From contig CAYPHJ010000120.1 in the NCBI GenBank assembly GCA_964410485.1, positions 1-13,520 on the forward strand: 13,520 nucleotides of DNA. The letters run 5' to 3'. The position numbers were made by a program, and so were the translations under genes. The notes beneath the pieces are model-generated. The model was given only the letters and a program-made list of their open reading frames with translations. It was not told the DNA's origin and made no database searches. This DNA is from CAYPHJ01 sp964410485. Its GTDB lineage: Bacteria > Desulfobacterota > Binatia > UBA9968. The first letter of the stretch is position 1. Every line of letters starts with the position of its first letter. Positions 7,539-13,520 of the stretch are shown here, piece by piece.

Positions 7539-7544
7539 GAATCG

Positions 7545-7776
7545 GTGTTCAGCTTCATTGAGACCGGCTCTTTACTCGACTCGTTCAGGAGTACCTTGAT
7601 GACGATGAGTACCGGGCGCTTCAAAGGGTCTTGATGAACAATCCTGATACTGGGAATGTCATTCCCGGCTCAAGCTGGGTGTTATCTGGATGTTGACGAT
7701 GTACCCGAAGAACGTGGCGGAGAATATCCCGGCCCATGTTTTACGGCAGATTCGACAGGAGGTGGAAAATGGCTAA
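7545..7776 (+). pseudogene. higB: HigB/RelE-family toxin remnant with internal deletion and frameshift
   Basis: The start is probably GTG at 7545 (FSFIETG follows). One T appears missing in the TTT at 7571-7573; after it the frame gives FTRLVQEYLDDDEYRALQ and then NNPDTGNVIPGS, the typical N-terminal half of HigB/RelE-like toxins. The frame then breaks and resumes as IWMLTMYPKNVAENIPAHVL and RQIRQEVENG, ending in TAA at 7774-7776, the typical C-terminal end. About 30-35 residues, including the conserved central strands of the RelE fold, are absent between 7670 and 7684. Even with the T restored, the internal deletion should destroy toxin activity. Its end overlaps higA by eight bases, as in intact higBA-type operons. 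Confidence 0.82.
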
Positions 7777-8041
7777 GTCCAAACGCAACATCGGTCGCGA
7801 GATCCTTGAAGGCCTTCGTGAGATCAAGCGAGGCGAGTATGGCCGCGTGATCAACATTCCCGAGGTTGCAAGCATTCGAGAAAAGACCGGACTTTCTCAA
7901 GCGCGATTTGCCCAGTTGCTCGGTGTGTCGGTGCGCACCCTGCAGGATTGGGAGCAGGGACGTCGAGCCCCCTCCGGTGCTGCAAGAACTTTGCTTGTCG
8001 TTGCGAACAAGAATCCACGTGTATTGCTCGACGTGGCTTAA
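7769..8041 (+). CDS. higA: HigA-like antitoxin, XRE-family DNA-binding protein
   Basis: A 90-aa protein. The C-terminal half holds a helix-turn-helix domain, with IREKTGLSQARFAQLLGVSV (36-55) and TLQDWEQGRRAPSGAA (57-72), typical of antitoxins paired with HigB/RelE toxins. A strong Shine-Dalgarno sequence, AGGAGGT at 7757-7763, lies five bases before the ATG at 7769, fixing the start. The gene overlaps the end of the toxin remnant. It should bind the toxin and repress the promoter at 7511-7538. Because the toxin gene is broken, this is now an orphan antitoxin that may persist as an autoregulator or protect against related toxins (inference). Confidence 0.9.
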   Translation: MAKSKRNIGREILEGLREIKRGEYGRVINIPEVASIREKTGLSQARFAQLLGVSVRTLQDWEQGRRAPSGAARTLLVVANKNPRVLLDVA

Positions 8042-8353
8042 GTGGCGGGCAGGAAATCTAACTTAGGCTTGACACCAAGGTATAGCGAGTCCTGGGGTCG
8101 GGAAGAGGGGGGTCGTGTGTCTTGTATTTTGTTATTCGATGGGAAGTCCTCGGCTTCGGTCAATTTGATCGGGGTGGCGTTCATAGAGACGGTCAGCGGG
8201 CAACGATATTTCTTGTCGCCATGACCAGCCGCTCTAACCATTTCTTGGGAATTCCGAGCTCGCCGAAAAACGCCCGGCTAGTTGTCCGCAGAAAGCGGTT
8301 GTGTTTAACATCACCAACATTCGGTTTGTAGAAGCTCTACAGTGCGGCTTTGA
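8042..8353. other. Intergenic stretch with no confident gene
   Basis: Several short frames exist on both strands, but none has a convincing start, Shine-Dalgarno sequence or motif. On the minus strand, 8193-8336 is open and contains a protein-like segment (LGIPKKWLERLVMATRN), but it has no start codon. On the plus strand, 8238-8380 is open and contains FNITNIRFVEALQ. That frame differs from the hypothetical ORF downstream by the shift one missing base would cause. This may be degenerate coding DNA. Confidence 0.35.
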
Positions 8354-8473
8354 GAGCAGGGACCACGTAATCAATTCATTGTATTTGCGGCGGGGTTTGA
8401 ACGAACCGCGCGCGATTTCATCGATTTCGGGAAGCAGCGGCTTTGGATCGGGCCAAAAGAGATCGCGCTAGCG

Positions 8474-8782
8474 GTGGCCAGAGCCGTATGGTTAAGAGAC
8501 ACAAGCGTCGCCGATCAGGCCACCCTATGGCAGGCGTATATCCGGCTTGCCGCCTGGTTGCGCGAACAGAAGGAGCAGAACTGGAAAGACCGCCTCAAGA
8601 TTCTCGGCGAGCCGTGTGTCCATGGCCAGAATGGGAAGACTCAGAGGTTCGATTTCTTTAGTCGTGAGAATCCCATTTGGGTAGAGCGCGGCATTCTTGC
8701 TCCGGGCAAGAGGGGTTTTCGGGTTGTTAATAATCGTCCCAGCAGGCAGGCTGCATTTGAAACACTAAAGGATCTTATCTGA
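8474..8782 (+). CDS. Hypothetical protein, probably 5'-truncated or frameshifted
   Basis: GTG at 8474 begins a 102-aa product ending with TGA at 8780-8782. Segments include WQAYIRLAAWLREQKEQNWK and a C-terminal part RGFRVVNNRPSRQAAFETL. I do not recognise the family. The same frame is open back to 8354, and the upstream residues look protein-like (AGFERTARDFIDFGKQRLW), yet no standard start codon is found there. The GTG is therefore only the first available start, and the real gene may begin further upstream in another frame. No Shine-Dalgarno sequence supports it. Confidence 0.4.
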   Translation: MARAVWLRDTSVADQATLWQAYIRLAAWLREQKEQNWKDRLKILGEPCVHGQNGKTQRFDFFSRENPIWVERGILAPGKRGFRVVNNRPSRQAAFETLKDLI

Positions 8783-9248
8783 CCAGCGACAATTGATTGG
8801 TGGTTGGCGAGAATACAGTCGGGGGCACGCACCTCGCAACCATCGGCACTCGTCTCTTTCAGAGGAGGAGCGGTTACCAACTGACGGGAAAGTGTTCGGT
8901 GCTGATCAAAAAGGGTTCATTTACCGACTACATTGCAAGCGTCATGACCTATCCCAAGTGCTGGATGTTGAACTGGGCCAATTGTTTGAGCGATCTCTGA
9001 TGGGAACGGCGAGTTGCCGTAGCTCACCGGGATCGACGCGAAGCGTTGTTCAATACAATCCTACATACAGTACGCGTCGTCAGTTCGTCTGGATATGCTG
9101 GCGGGCCAGTATCTGCGTTTGTCGGATCCTTGACAGGATCTTGTCAACTAGTAGATATTTCAAGTGGTTTCGTCCTTATGGGATCGAAACAGCCAACGTG
9201 ATACACCGCAGCGGCGCGCGCGCGGGTCGTTAGACTCAAACGTGACTC
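8783..9248. other. Intergenic stretch with no confident gene
   Basis: An open frame at 8793-9233 contains a somewhat protein-like piece (TDGKVFGADQKGFIYRLH), but it lacks codon bias and a ribosome site, and its second half looks random. The notable structure is a perfect inverted repeat near 9130-9147 upstream of the GIY-YIG gene. Confidence 0.35.
9130..9147. promoter_or_regulatory. Perfect inverted repeat upstream of the GIY-YIG gene
   Basis: TTGACA (9130-9135), GGATCT and TGTCAA (9142-9147) form a 6-bp perfect inverted repeat. GATCCT/AGGATC at 9125-9140 is a second, overlapping repeat. TTGACA could be a -35 box with GATATT at 9154-9159 as a weak -10 (18-base spacer), which would give a leader of about 80 bases before 9249. 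An operator over a promoter is possible but unproven. Confidence 0.3.
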
Positions 9249-10094
9249 ATGCCTAGTGCAACCATCAAAATCTTTTTGGTTAATGGAGAGCCGAAACGTC
9301 TGCGAACGGCTGAGCTTTCAAACTGGACGGGCAAAGCCGTCGCTGGTCCGCGGAGCGAGTTTGAAAGCGTGCTGGCTCGTGAGGAGTCGCAAAAGTCGGG
9401 CGTGTACTTCCTCACTGGTAACGAGCCCGAGAGTGGTAAACCTGCCGTCTACATCGGCGAAGCGGAATGTGTTCGCGACCGACTGAAAAGCCAGCTCGAC
9501 AAGGATTTCTGGAATCAGCTCGTCTTCTTCACGAGTAAGGATGAGAATCTTACGAAGGCGCACATCCGATACCTCGAAGGTCGGCTAATCGAACAAGCCA
9601 GACACGCCGCCCGAGCCATTGTCCAGAATGGCCAAAGCAGCGGGGCGCGCCTTCCTGAATCCGACCGGGAAGATATGGAGATTTTTCTTGAGAAGGTTCA
9701 CCAGCTGTTGCCGGTGCTGGGTGTCGAAGTGCTGATTCCAGTTGCAACACCGGCTGCCGCGACAACCGAGCGCGAGTTGCTGTATTGCGAAATCAAAGGG
9801 CTCAAAGCAACCGGCCATTTAACGCCCAACGGGTTTGTGGTCCTGACAGGGTCGCAAGCTGTTCTTACCGAACGCCCGTCATCACAGAAGTATCCATGGC
9901 CGCTCAATATGCGCCAGAAACTCAAAGAGGAAGGTATTCTTGTGGCAAAGCCTGAGCATCTTGTATTCACTCAGGATGCGGAGTTCTCCAGTCCCAGTGC
10001 CGCGGCTGCCGTTATTCATGGTGGGCACGCCAACGGACTCATCGCGTGGAAGAATAAGCACGGTAAGACGCTGAAGGAACTTGAGTCCGCATGA
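9249..10094 (+). CDS. GIY-YIG nuclease-family protein with C-terminal DUF4357
   Basis: A 281-aa protein. The GIY-YIG core is visible as GVYFL (51-55) and VYIGEAE (67-73), then an arginine-bearing helix CVRDRLKSQ (74-82) and a Glu at 110 in YLEGRLIEQA, the expected metal-binding residue. The C-terminal segment SSPSAAAAVIHGGHANGLIA (247-266) followed by W and K-rich residues matches DUF4357. This two-domain arrangement is known in uncharacterised bacterial proteins; a DNA cleavage or repair role is inferred from the nuclease fold. A TGA at 9243 in the same frame means the ATG at 9249 is the first possible start, although no strong Shine-Dalgarno sequence is present. The end overlaps the next small ORF through ATGA. 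Confidence 0.9.
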   Translation: MPSATIKIFLVNGEPKRLRTAELSNWTGKAVAGPRSEFESVLAREESQKSGVYFLTGNEPESGKPAVYIGEAECVRDRLKSQLDKDFWNQLVFFTSKDENLTKAHIRYLEGRLIEQARHAARAIVQNGQSSGARLPESDREDMEIFLEKVHQLLPVLGVEVLIPVATPAAATTERELLYCEIKGLKATGHLTPNGFVVLTGSQAVLTERPSSQKYPWPLNMRQKLKEEGILVAKPEHLVFTQDAEFSSPSAAAAVIHGGHANGLIAWKNKHGKTLKELESA

Positions 10095-10327
10095 GCAGCG
10101 AGATCGAGTCTAACTATCGGCTTGAGAAAGCCGTGCGGCTAGCTCGCTTCGCTCGCTTGCCTTCGCTTTTCAGTCTTGGCGTTGAACTGAATTCTCCATC
10201 ATCAAATTTGGTTTCAGTGTCAGTCTACGGGGAACGTATGGTCACGCGACCATGGGCACATCACGGACACGCAACCCAAAAGCGTTTTTGGGATGTCACG
10301 ACAGATCGTCTGATTGTAGCTTATTAG
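10091..10327 (+). CDS. Small hypothetical ORF overlapping the GIY-YIG gene
   Basis: A 78-aa frame starts at an ATG that overlaps the upstream TGA as ATGA, an arrangement common for coupled genes. The beginning (MSSEIESNYRLEKAVRLARF) is protein-like, but later residues look random. They run through an inverted repeat (ATGGTC/GACCAT at 10238-10253) and a hairpin at 10275-10292. It may be the truncated start of a formerly longer partner gene, or no gene at all. No family is recognised. Confidence 0.25.
   Translation: MSSEIESNYRLEKAVRLARFARLPSLFSLGVELNSPSSNLVSVSVYGERMVTRPWAHHGHATQKRFWDVTTDRLIVAY
10275..10292. repeat. Short hairpin CCCAAAA-GCG-TTTTTGGG
   Basis: CCCAAAA (10275-10281) and the T/G run ending at 10292 pair around a small loop. 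It resembles the CCCAAA-CG-TTTTTTGG core at 7136-7151 after hipA. No T run follows. It lies 50 bases before the SRAP gene and could belong to a short repeated palindrome family in this genome. Confidence 0.35.
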
Positions 10328-10342
10328 GCAAGGGCGCCTCAG

Positions 10343-11061
10343 ATGTGCGGACGCTACGACTTCCACCCCAAAGACTTTGCCGACCTTCGGATTCGCTTCA
10401 AGCTTGACAGAGACACTCCGCTCTTTCACCCAAACTTTAACATCGCGCTCTCGCAGCCAGCGCGCGTAATCGTAAACAGCGACTGCGCGCATAGCGTGCG
10501 GCTCCTTCGCTGGGGTCTCGTCCCCTCGTGGGCAAAAATGCTTCGATCGGCAACAGCCTCATCAATGCGCGTGCCGAGACGCTTACGGTAAAGCCAAGCT
10601 TCCAAGACTTGCTCAAAAAGAGCCGCTGCCTGGTAGTCGCTCATGGCTTTTACGAATGGCTGGGAAAAGCAAAGTTCCGATGCGGTATAAAATCGGGTGC
10701 GCCAGTTGCATTAGCGGGCCTGAGGGATTCCTGGAGAAAACCGGACGGAGCGTTTCTTCACTCCTACACGATCGTAACTACCGAGTCGAACGAGTTGCTC
10801 CGCCCGATCCATAACCGCATGCCGGCAATTCTAAACGATGAGGATGCGCTCATGTGGCTTTCATCCGATGGCGGCGAGATCGCGCACGCGCTTTCGCTCC
10901 TGAAGCCCTATCCCACAGGCGAGATGAAAGGATATGAGGCGCACTGGATCTGGTATGGGACTGGGTCGAGACACTTGATCCACAAACCGTTCTCATCCGC
11001 TCCACACTCGGCAGAGTTCCAGAGCGCGGTGCTCCGCCGACCCCTAGGATGGTGGCATTGA
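10343..11061 (+). pseudogene. SRAP-domain (YedK/HMCES-like) abasic-site protein, broken by one missing base
   Basis: SRAP proteins use Cys2 to form a DNA-protein crosslink that shields abasic sites in single-stranded DNA. The frame starts MCGRYDFHP and continues to RWGLVPSWAK. The A run at 10534-10538 then lacks one base. Adding an A gives WAKNASIGNSLINARAET and an otherwise continuous 239-aa protein to TGA at 11059-11061. In that restored numbering the active-site residues fall at C2, N75 (NARAE), E105 (GFYEW) and H157 (HNRMP); C2, N75 and E105 match E. coli YedK numbering. No other lesion is seen, so the gene is either very recently inactivated or the base is a sequencing error. As written, the product would stop after about 82 residues and be inactive. 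I see no LexA-like box. Confidence 0.85.
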
Positions 11062-11148
11062 CATGTACGGTCACAGCGTATTGGAATATCAATAGTATCT
11101 TACCTGACGATCGGTGCACTGACAGAGCGAACAGGTGAACACAGTTGA

Positions 11149-11498
11149 ATGGAACTCAAAGAACAGCTTCTTCAACTGGAACGGCAGTTCTGGATAGGTG
11201 ATGCGGATTTCTACCGGGAGCATCTCACCGATGACTCACGGTGCTTCCAGAGCCAGGCGGCACGCTGGCCAAAGAGGCGGTCGTACGGGCAATCGAGGCG
11301 AGCCCGAGGTGGGCGGATATTAGAATGGAAAACCTGCGTGTCATGCGACCGGCCGAAGTGGTCGCGGTGCTAACTTACAAAGCCAGAGCAAGCCGGCCGA
11401 GCGACGATCCGGCGTACTCGGCTCTGATAAGCAGTGTTTACGTTTTACGGGACGGATCCTGGAAGCTCGTTTTTCACCAGCAGACGCCGGTATCGTAA
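11149..11498 (+). pseudogene. SnoaL/DUF4440-like (NTF2-fold) protein with one missing base
   Basis: The ATG at 11149 starts MELKEQLLQLERQFWIGDAD and continues to HLTDDS. The frame then changes at about 11236-11243. After the change it reads VLPEPGGTLAKEAVVRAIEA and later SSVYVLRDGSWKLVFHQQTP, ending in TAA at 11496-11498. A single missing base restores a protein of about 116 aa, the usual size of small DUF4440/SnoaL-like proteins, which share a cone-shaped fold and have diverse functions. The N-terminal helix and the C-terminal WKLVFHQQTP strand are characteristic. No specific substrate can be assigned. The next gene begins 62 bases downstream on the same strand. Confidence 0.68.
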
Positions 11499-11560
11499 TC
11501 GGTCTCGCCCAAATCATCAATCGTGAGGAAAATAACAGGATTCCGGGATCGATCAATCAC

Positions 11561-11977
11561 GTGGCGCTCACGGTGACCGATTTGGAGGCGGCCTTGCCCT
11601 TCTTTGATAGCTTGCTCGGGTTCCTGGGTTACAGGCGCGGGGATGTGATCGATAATGCGTCGTCACAATCTCGCTTGGTTGTATATGTGAACGCTGAGAG
11701 CGGCGGAGCGATCAACATTTGGGCGGCTCCACCCGCGCTTAAAGATCATAAGTTTGAGATCTATGCACCGGGCCTTCACCACGTCGCATTCAACGCCACG
11801 TGCCGCGAACAGGTCGATGAACTGGCGCGTGCCGTTCCGTCCTGGGGAGGTTCATTGCTGGAGGGACCGGCAGAGTACCCATATGAGAAGGGTTATTATG
11901 CCGTTTATTTCAGAGGCCCCGACGGCATTAAATTCGAGTGCGTGCATATGCCTAACTTTAAAAGCACAGCGATGTGA
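11561..11977 (+). CDS. VOC-superfamily (glyoxalase/dioxygenase-fold) protein
   Basis: The product of 138 aa has two beta-alpha-beta-beta-beta modules: VALTVTDLEAALPFFDSLLG at the N-terminus, and GLHHVAFNATCREQVDEL from residue 71, ending in YYAVYFRGPDGIKFECVHMP. H74 and E126 fit metal-ligand positions of the family. The only standard start is GTG at 11561. The codons just before it encode SINH, and in this family that His is normally a metal ligand, so GTG would cut off an important residue. The true start may lie upstream: the same frame is open through 11540 but has only ATT or ATC there. Alternatively, the 5' end may carry a frameshift, since GTG at 11523 lies in the frame that one missing base would connect. 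The reaction cannot be assigned. Confidence 0.75.
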   Translation: MALTVTDLEAALPFFDSLLGFLGYRRGDVIDNASSQSRLVVYVNAESGGAINIWAAPPALKDHKFEIYAPGLHHVAFNATCREQVDELARAVPSWGGSLLEGPAEYPYEKGYYAVYFRGPDGIKFECVHMPNFKSTAM

Positions 11978-12463
11978 AGCGTGATGTAGCCGCCCTGCAT
12001 AGCAATCCAGCGGTTATTGGTTCGGGCGCCGTGAGCGCTCGTGCATGGTGCGCGATGTCTCGGGGAAATGGCGCTATGGTTCGTTGCCCCGGGCGTGTAG
12101 CTGTGGCGCGGGCGTGTTCGACTCGGTAGTCTCCATAGCCGTCCCCCAACGCCTCGTCCAAGAGTGGGAATAACAATCCTCGCACGCGGTCGCGGTTGTT
12201 AATATGAGACCGACAGCAAGGACTCCGAGTTGGAATCCGGCGAGACGCGTTTAGAACAGCTTGTCGATTGTCCGAGATTTAGAATAGATTGATCTTCAAA
12301 ACCCTGTCGCGCACAACCCGCTGCGGTTTTACACTCTGGCGAGTACACTCTCGTTTGCACACACGATTTATTGAGCGCAGTCTTGTTATCCGGCAAACTC
12401 CATAGTAGTCCTTAGACCATTAATTGCGCAACCTTGTGACGCCGGTAACTACCTTGATTCAAC
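11978..12463. other. Intergenic stretch with no confident gene
   Basis: No open frame here has motif or start support. A minus-strand frame at 11958-12185 has some protein-like residues (LLDEALGDGYGDYRVEHA) and could be a remnant, but I do not recognise it. The last part, 12200-12460, is less GC-rich and presumably holds the promoter of the downstream binding-protein gene, though no clear -35/-10 pair with good spacing is visible. Confidence 0.35.
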
Positions 12464-12474
12464 GGAGGCTCCCC

Positions 12475-13518
12475 ATGTTAAAACTCGCGGCTCGAAGGGC
12501 AGTCGTAGTCCTGATGCTGGTGATCGGGTTAACCGGCACAAACGTGACGGCGGCCACGGATGCCGTCGCCGATTTTTACAAGGGAAAGAGTATCCGTATT
12601 GTTGTTGCATACCCACCGGGTGGAGCCTATGACATGTATTCGCGGCTTGTTGCCCGCTACCTCGGGCGCCACATTCCTGGAAATCCGCGGATCATTGTAC
12701 AAAACATGCCAGGGGCTGGCGGTCTCGTAGCCGCGAGGGCGGTATATGCGTTAGAGCCCCAAGATGGCACAGTGGTCGTTCACACCAACCAATTTCTGGT
12801 GTTGCAGCAGGCGCTCGGACAGCCGGGTATTGATGTTGACACAGGAAAATTCAACTGGCTGGGGAGTGCTTTCAGGTCCTTGGGACTTTGTGCGGTGCGC
12901 AGTGATTTAGGCATTGGGCATGTCCAAGAAATTATAGAAGGCAAAGAGGTCCACACCGCGGTGCAGGCACCTGGCACCTTCGGATACGATATGCCTGCTG
13001 TTCTGAATGCTGCTTTGAATACCAGATTCAAACTGGTGTCCGGCTACCCGGGGCTTGCCCGAATCTTGGCAGCGGTTCAGACAAAGGAGGCGGACGCATT
13101 CTGCACGGGAGATCCCTTCCAGCCGATAGTGACTCCGCTGCTCGGTGGAGCAAATCCAATTGCAAGGGTGGTTGTGATACTCGGTGATGAACCGTCGGAT
13201 CACCCTATGCTCAGAGGGGCGGCGCCGGCAGAAAGGCTGGCAAAAACACCAGAGGCGAAACTGCTATTACGAACGTTGGCGGCTCCACTACAGATGTCGC
13301 TTCCGTGGGCGGCAGGACCAGGTGTCCCTAGCGAGCGAGTAGCTGCATTGCGGCGGGGGATGGAACGGACGTTTACGGATCCCGGCTTTCTTGCGGACGC
13401 ACAAAAAGCACAAGCAACTGTGGAGTTTACCCGAGGCGAGCAAGTCGCCCAAATCGTACACAGCGTCCTGGATATACCGCTTGCCACCCGGACCAAGCTA
13501 AGGGAAATTTTTAAATAG
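12475..13518 (+). CDS. TctC/Bug-family tripartite tricarboxylate transporter substrate-binding protein
   Basis: A 347-aa secreted solute-binding protein. Residues 1-26 form a Sec signal peptide: positively charged start (K3, R7, R8), hydrophobic core VVVLMLVIGL, and a VTA cleavage site near residue 26. The mature protein begins with the family pattern FYKGKSIRIVVAYPPGGAYD (34-53) and has IIVQNMPGAGG at 73-83, typical of Bug/TctC ligand-binding folds that deliver carboxylates or other small organic compounds to TctAB permeases. GGAGG at 12464-12468, six bases upstream, fixes the ATG at 12475; an in-frame TTG at 12424 is not needed. No tctA or tctB lies in the window, which ends two bases after the stop. 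Orphan binding proteins are common in this family. The ligand is unknown. Confidence 0.93.
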   Translation: MLKLAARRAVVVLMLVIGLTGTNVTAATDAVADFYKGKSIRIVVAYPPGGAYDMYSRLVARYLGRHIPGNPRIIVQNMPGAGGLVAARAVYALEPQDGTVVVHTNQFLVLQQALGQPGIDVDTGKFNWLGSAFRSLGLCAVRSDLGIGHVQEIIEGKEVHTAVQAPGTFGYDMPAVLNAALNTRFKLVSGYPGLARILAAVQTKEADAFCTGDPFQPIVTPLLGGANPIARVVVILGDEPSDHPMLRGAAPAERLAKTPEAKLLLRTLAAPLQMSLPWAAGPGVPSERVAALRRGMERTFTDPGFLADAQKAQATVEFTRGEQVAQIVHSVLDIPLATRTKLREIFK

Positions 13519-13520
13519 CT

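Noticed and set aside
8042..8241. Possible transposase-associated (REP-like) sequence with repeated GACCCC-type runs on the minus strand
   Set aside because: I could not find a defined pair of ends, a hairpin set or a transposase frame, so a mobile element is not supported.
8793..9233. Open frame of 146 codons upstream of the GIY-YIG gene
   Set aside because: The second half has random-looking residues rich in Cys, Arg and Ser, and no start signal; not called a gene.
12220..12250. GTTGGAATCC resembling a tRNA T-arm
   Set aside because: No acceptor stem, anticodon arm or D-arm can be formed around it.

Overview
The window looks like a bacterial chromosomal segment of moderately high GC, with GTG and TTG starts possible. 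The gene families (TM0106-type nuclease-helicase, HipBA, HigBA, GIY-YIG/DUF4357, SRAP, VOC, and a TctC/Bug-type binding protein) suit a proteobacterium or a related uncultured soil lineage. No marker gene fixes the phylum, so this is an inference.

Layout: (1) 36-3422: a promoter and an intact RecB-like nuclease / RNase H-like / SF1 helicase fusion. (2) 3424-3817: the decayed C-terminal nuclease tail of a UvrD/AddA-type helicase. (3) 3898-5050: a broken gene with an N-terminal helix-turn-helix-like segment and a C-terminal charged coiled coil, carrying two single-base losses and one nonsense codon. (4) 5411-7106: an intact hipBA toxin-antitoxin operon. Its promoter is covered by four ATAC-N8-GTAT operators spaced exactly 27 bp apart. 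(5) 7107-7540: hairpins and an orphan coding-like fragment. (6) 7511-8041: a higBA locus with a near-perfect promoter and palindromic operator, a gutted toxin gene and an intact antitoxin. (7) 8042-9248: mostly unassigned, with one hypothetical ORF. (8) 9249-10327: a GIY-YIG/DUF4357 protein and a small overlapping ORF. (9) 10343-11061: an SRAP (YedK/HMCES-like) gene broken by one missing A. (10) 11149-11498: a SnoaL/DUF4440-like gene, also with one missing base. (11) 11561-11977: a VOC-fold protein. (12) 12475-13518: a secreted TctC-like solute-binding protein with no TctA/TctB in the window.

Most of 3.4-11.5 kb reads as an accessory island of DNA-processing and toxin-antitoxin genes in various stages of decay. 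Only hipBA, higA and the GIY-YIG gene are clearly intact there. Every single-base frameshift I could place has the sign of one missing base, and most lie in short homopolymers. Either the island really is decaying, or the assembly carries homopolymer under-calls. The nonsense codons and the internal deletion in higB favour real decay for at least part of it. I found no convincing new multi-gene system. The most informative structures are the periodic HipB operator array, the higBA remnant and the paired nuclease-helicase / UvrD remnant.
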